Shown: positions 62,270-64,000 of the stretch, piece by piece | How the letters are laid out: each line of letters opens with the position of its first letter | How positions within the stretch are numbered: the first letter of the stretch is position 1 | NCBI GenBank assembly: GCA_022570795.1 | Contig: JAKUDP010000002.1 | Location: 2,542,001-2,606,000, forward strand | DNA length: 64,000 bases | Direction of reading: 5' to 3' | Origin: Sphaerulina vaccinii | Taxonomy: Eukaryota > Ascomycota > Dothideomycetes > Mycosphaerellales > Mycosphaerellaceae | Notes under the pieces: generated by a model | What the model saw: only the letters and a program-made list of their open reading frames with translations | Told to the model about the DNA's origin: nothing | The model's database searches: none | Program-made: the position numbers and the translations under genes

Positions 62270-64000
62270 ATGTTGCCAGACTTTCTGGCGGGTAGCTACA
62301 AACGCTACAAAGAGGACACTCTTGTCTTCACGACATGGCTTGCGAAGGCAGCTCAAGCATGTGGCTACTAACCCGAGGCATCCAAGCAAGATCCTCCAAA
62401 GCAAAAGCAAGCTGCTGCACCTGTTGTTACTCCCGGGCTCAAAGGTAGAGCTCGCGTGTTGGCAAAGAAGGCTGCGAAAGAGGATGGTACTACCCCAACT
62501 CCTTCCAGTCCTGCTGGTTCTGGTGAATCGAGAAGCGCCAGAATGGCAAGATATGCCATCACTACTCAAGACATAATAAAGCAAGCAGAAGCAGTCGCCA
62601 GTGCTGCCAAGAAAGGACTCCAACTTCCTGCAAACTTAGCCCAGGTTGTCGAGCGAGCCATCTCTGCTAGAGCCAGATGCACAAACTGGTTCAGAACAGT
62701 TACGAAGGCTACTGGTGGGTCTGCTGATGATGACGAGAAACATGCATACTTCACGAACACGCTATCTGCAGCACTACGTATTCTCAAGCCTGTCACGGAA
62801 GATCGAGCAGCATCAACGGGAAGAGCCCAGCCACAGACCAGGTCTATGAATGGGCCGAAGGAGTCCGCAATCGATACGCTACACAATCGCTTCGATCTCC
62901 TTCACGTAGAGGAGCAAACTGAAGTTGTAGACATGGATGCCGCAGACATCGAGTCGGTGCGGAAGCCAACGAAGAACAAAGTATCGCAAGAAGACCAGCT
63001 CTTCGAGCTCTTACTAGACTTCCAAGAGGAGCTTGTCTTCGAAAGCTACTGCTTATTTGAAGACATGCATCAGATTCAAGAATATGTCATGGGAGTATGG
63101 GCTGAGTACAGGGCAGATAGCATTGACATCATGACCGCAACATTGACAACGAATGCTGCTATCGATATGGTCAAGCACATGGAAGCGAACATCACATCGC
63201 GAGCGCCGAATTTGTTTCCCAAGAAGGAGGCGTACTGGCACTTTTTGACCATGTTGCAGATAGACCAGGAAATCAGCAAGGATATGATCTTGATGATCGT
63301 CTGGCCGGGACAAAGATGCTGGAAATCACCGCGTTCGACGACTTCCTGTATCTTCCGACAGCTCGTACTGCCGTTGCCATGTACAATCAGTATCAGGCCA
63401 AGATGATGTATCCACAGCTCATCATGCCTGCCCGAACCGGACATATTGCACGACCAGAACTGCTCCAATCGCCGAAGTACAAGCAAATGCAAGATGAGCA
63501 TGAACGTCTTGCACAGATGCTCATGGACATGACGTTCTACCTCGACATGTCTAGCCAGTACGACAAGCGTGAGAAGGGTCCAGCATGGCAGTCCCAACGC
63601 CATAGCTCTGACAATATCACCAAAGCGGCAGCTGCCATGAAGTATGACGGAGATTTCTCAGTCTGGATCATCTTCGCGTGCCGCACCTTACTCGACATAC
63701 AGACTACGATGGGTTCGGAGGTCGGCAAAGCATGGAAGGAGACTACCACTGCATTCGATAAGCAATGGAACATTATGGACTACAAACAGATGTCTGGTGG
63801 ACGTTTGGGCTTCAATCACGGGCTGTACTGGGCTCCCGAGAACGGCGAAGTCCCTATGCGGATGTGGTACCTGATAGGAAACACAACACAACGGCCGGTG
63901 ATGAAGGCCAAGCCTGACATCCTCGAAGAATTCGCCAAAAGAGGAGGCGGCCCAAAGTTGTACAAGCCGGGTAAACTTCCACCAGAATATCAAGCAATGG
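62270..64000 (+). pseudogene. DUF6604-domain protein gene with a premature stop and a frame change
   Basis: The N-terminus MLPDFLAGSYKRYKEDTLVF, then TTWLAKAAQACGY, is that of the DUF6604 family of large fungal proteins, where a lysine and a long polar region normally follow. Here an in-frame TAA replaces the next codon (62369-62371). After it the same frame stays open for more than 1 kb (KGRARVLAKKAAK; IIKQAEAVASAAKKGLQLPA). Near 63240-63290 the coding frame shifts by one: the conserved-looking continuation (DLDDRLAGTKMLEITAFDDF) is in another register up to the right edge. No splice sites with correct phase explain either break. Either a decaying gene or assembly error. Confidence 0.72.

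Noticed and set aside
1..64000. tRNA, rRNA, CRISPR arrays, riboswitches
   Set aside because: Scanned by eye for B-box-like GGTTCGA motifs and regular spaced repeats; nothing convincing was found. A covariance-model scan would be decisive.

Overview
The window is nuclear DNA of a filamentous ascomycete (Pezizomycotina; the gene set fits Dothideomycetes, but that is inference). Reasons: genes are densely packed on both strands, most are split by short introns of about 45-150 bases with GT...AG ends and CTAAC/CTGAC-type branch sites, and the families include a con-6 conidiation protein, DUF7726, DUF6604, Zn2Cys6 and bHLH regulators, a Pth11-type rhodopsin-domain protein and a kinesin-14. I found no tRNA, rRNA, CRISPR array or bacterial-style operon. 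Exon boundaries were deduced by hand from frame, splice signals and family conservation.

Layout. 1-5 kb: a sugar MFS transporter (cut by the left edge) divergent from a transaldolase, then a bHLH regulator. 5-12 kb: a CAX Ca2+/H+ exchanger, a Gln/Gly-rich small protein, a Zn2Cys6 regulator and a hypothetical protein. 12-16 kb: a large RING protein and con-6, the latter behind a perfect inverted repeat. 16-20 kb: a DUF7726 protein, then NOC3 and NIP7, two ribosome-biogenesis genes on a shared 173-base promoter. 21-27 kb: a four-helix membrane protein, an F-box protein, a 2.3-kb gene-poor stretch holding a 136-base MITE-like element with a 7-base target duplication, and a disordered protein. 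27-37 kb: Sec61 beta, an aldo-keto (xylose) reductase and a very large DDX60/Ski2-like helicase. 37-49 kb: kinesin-14, a LOA1/VPS66-like acyltransferase, the biotin-carrying subunit of methylcrotonoyl-CoA carboxylase, an acidic nuclear protein, a METTL21-type methyltransferase and an unknown protein. 49-64 kb: a proline-iminopeptidase/amidase-like hydrolase, a rhodopsin-domain membrane protein, an APC permease, an AVT-type amino-acid transporter, a TesB thioesterase, a CCDC47-like ER protein, a FAD amine/amino-acid oxidoreductase, and a disrupted DUF6604 gene running off the right edge.

Two loose functional neighbourhoods can be proposed: transporter + transaldolase + bHLH factor (sugar-phosphate metabolism), and hydrolase + two amino-acid transporters + FAD oxidoreductase (scavenging of amino acids, amides or amines). 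The rest looks like ordinary housekeeping. The most notable sequence-level observations are the MITE-like element, two stop-free introns whose lengths are multiples of three (in NIP7 and the hydrolase), a Sec61 beta gene whose first coding exon is only the ATG, a GC-AG intron in the permease, and the broken DUF6604 gene.
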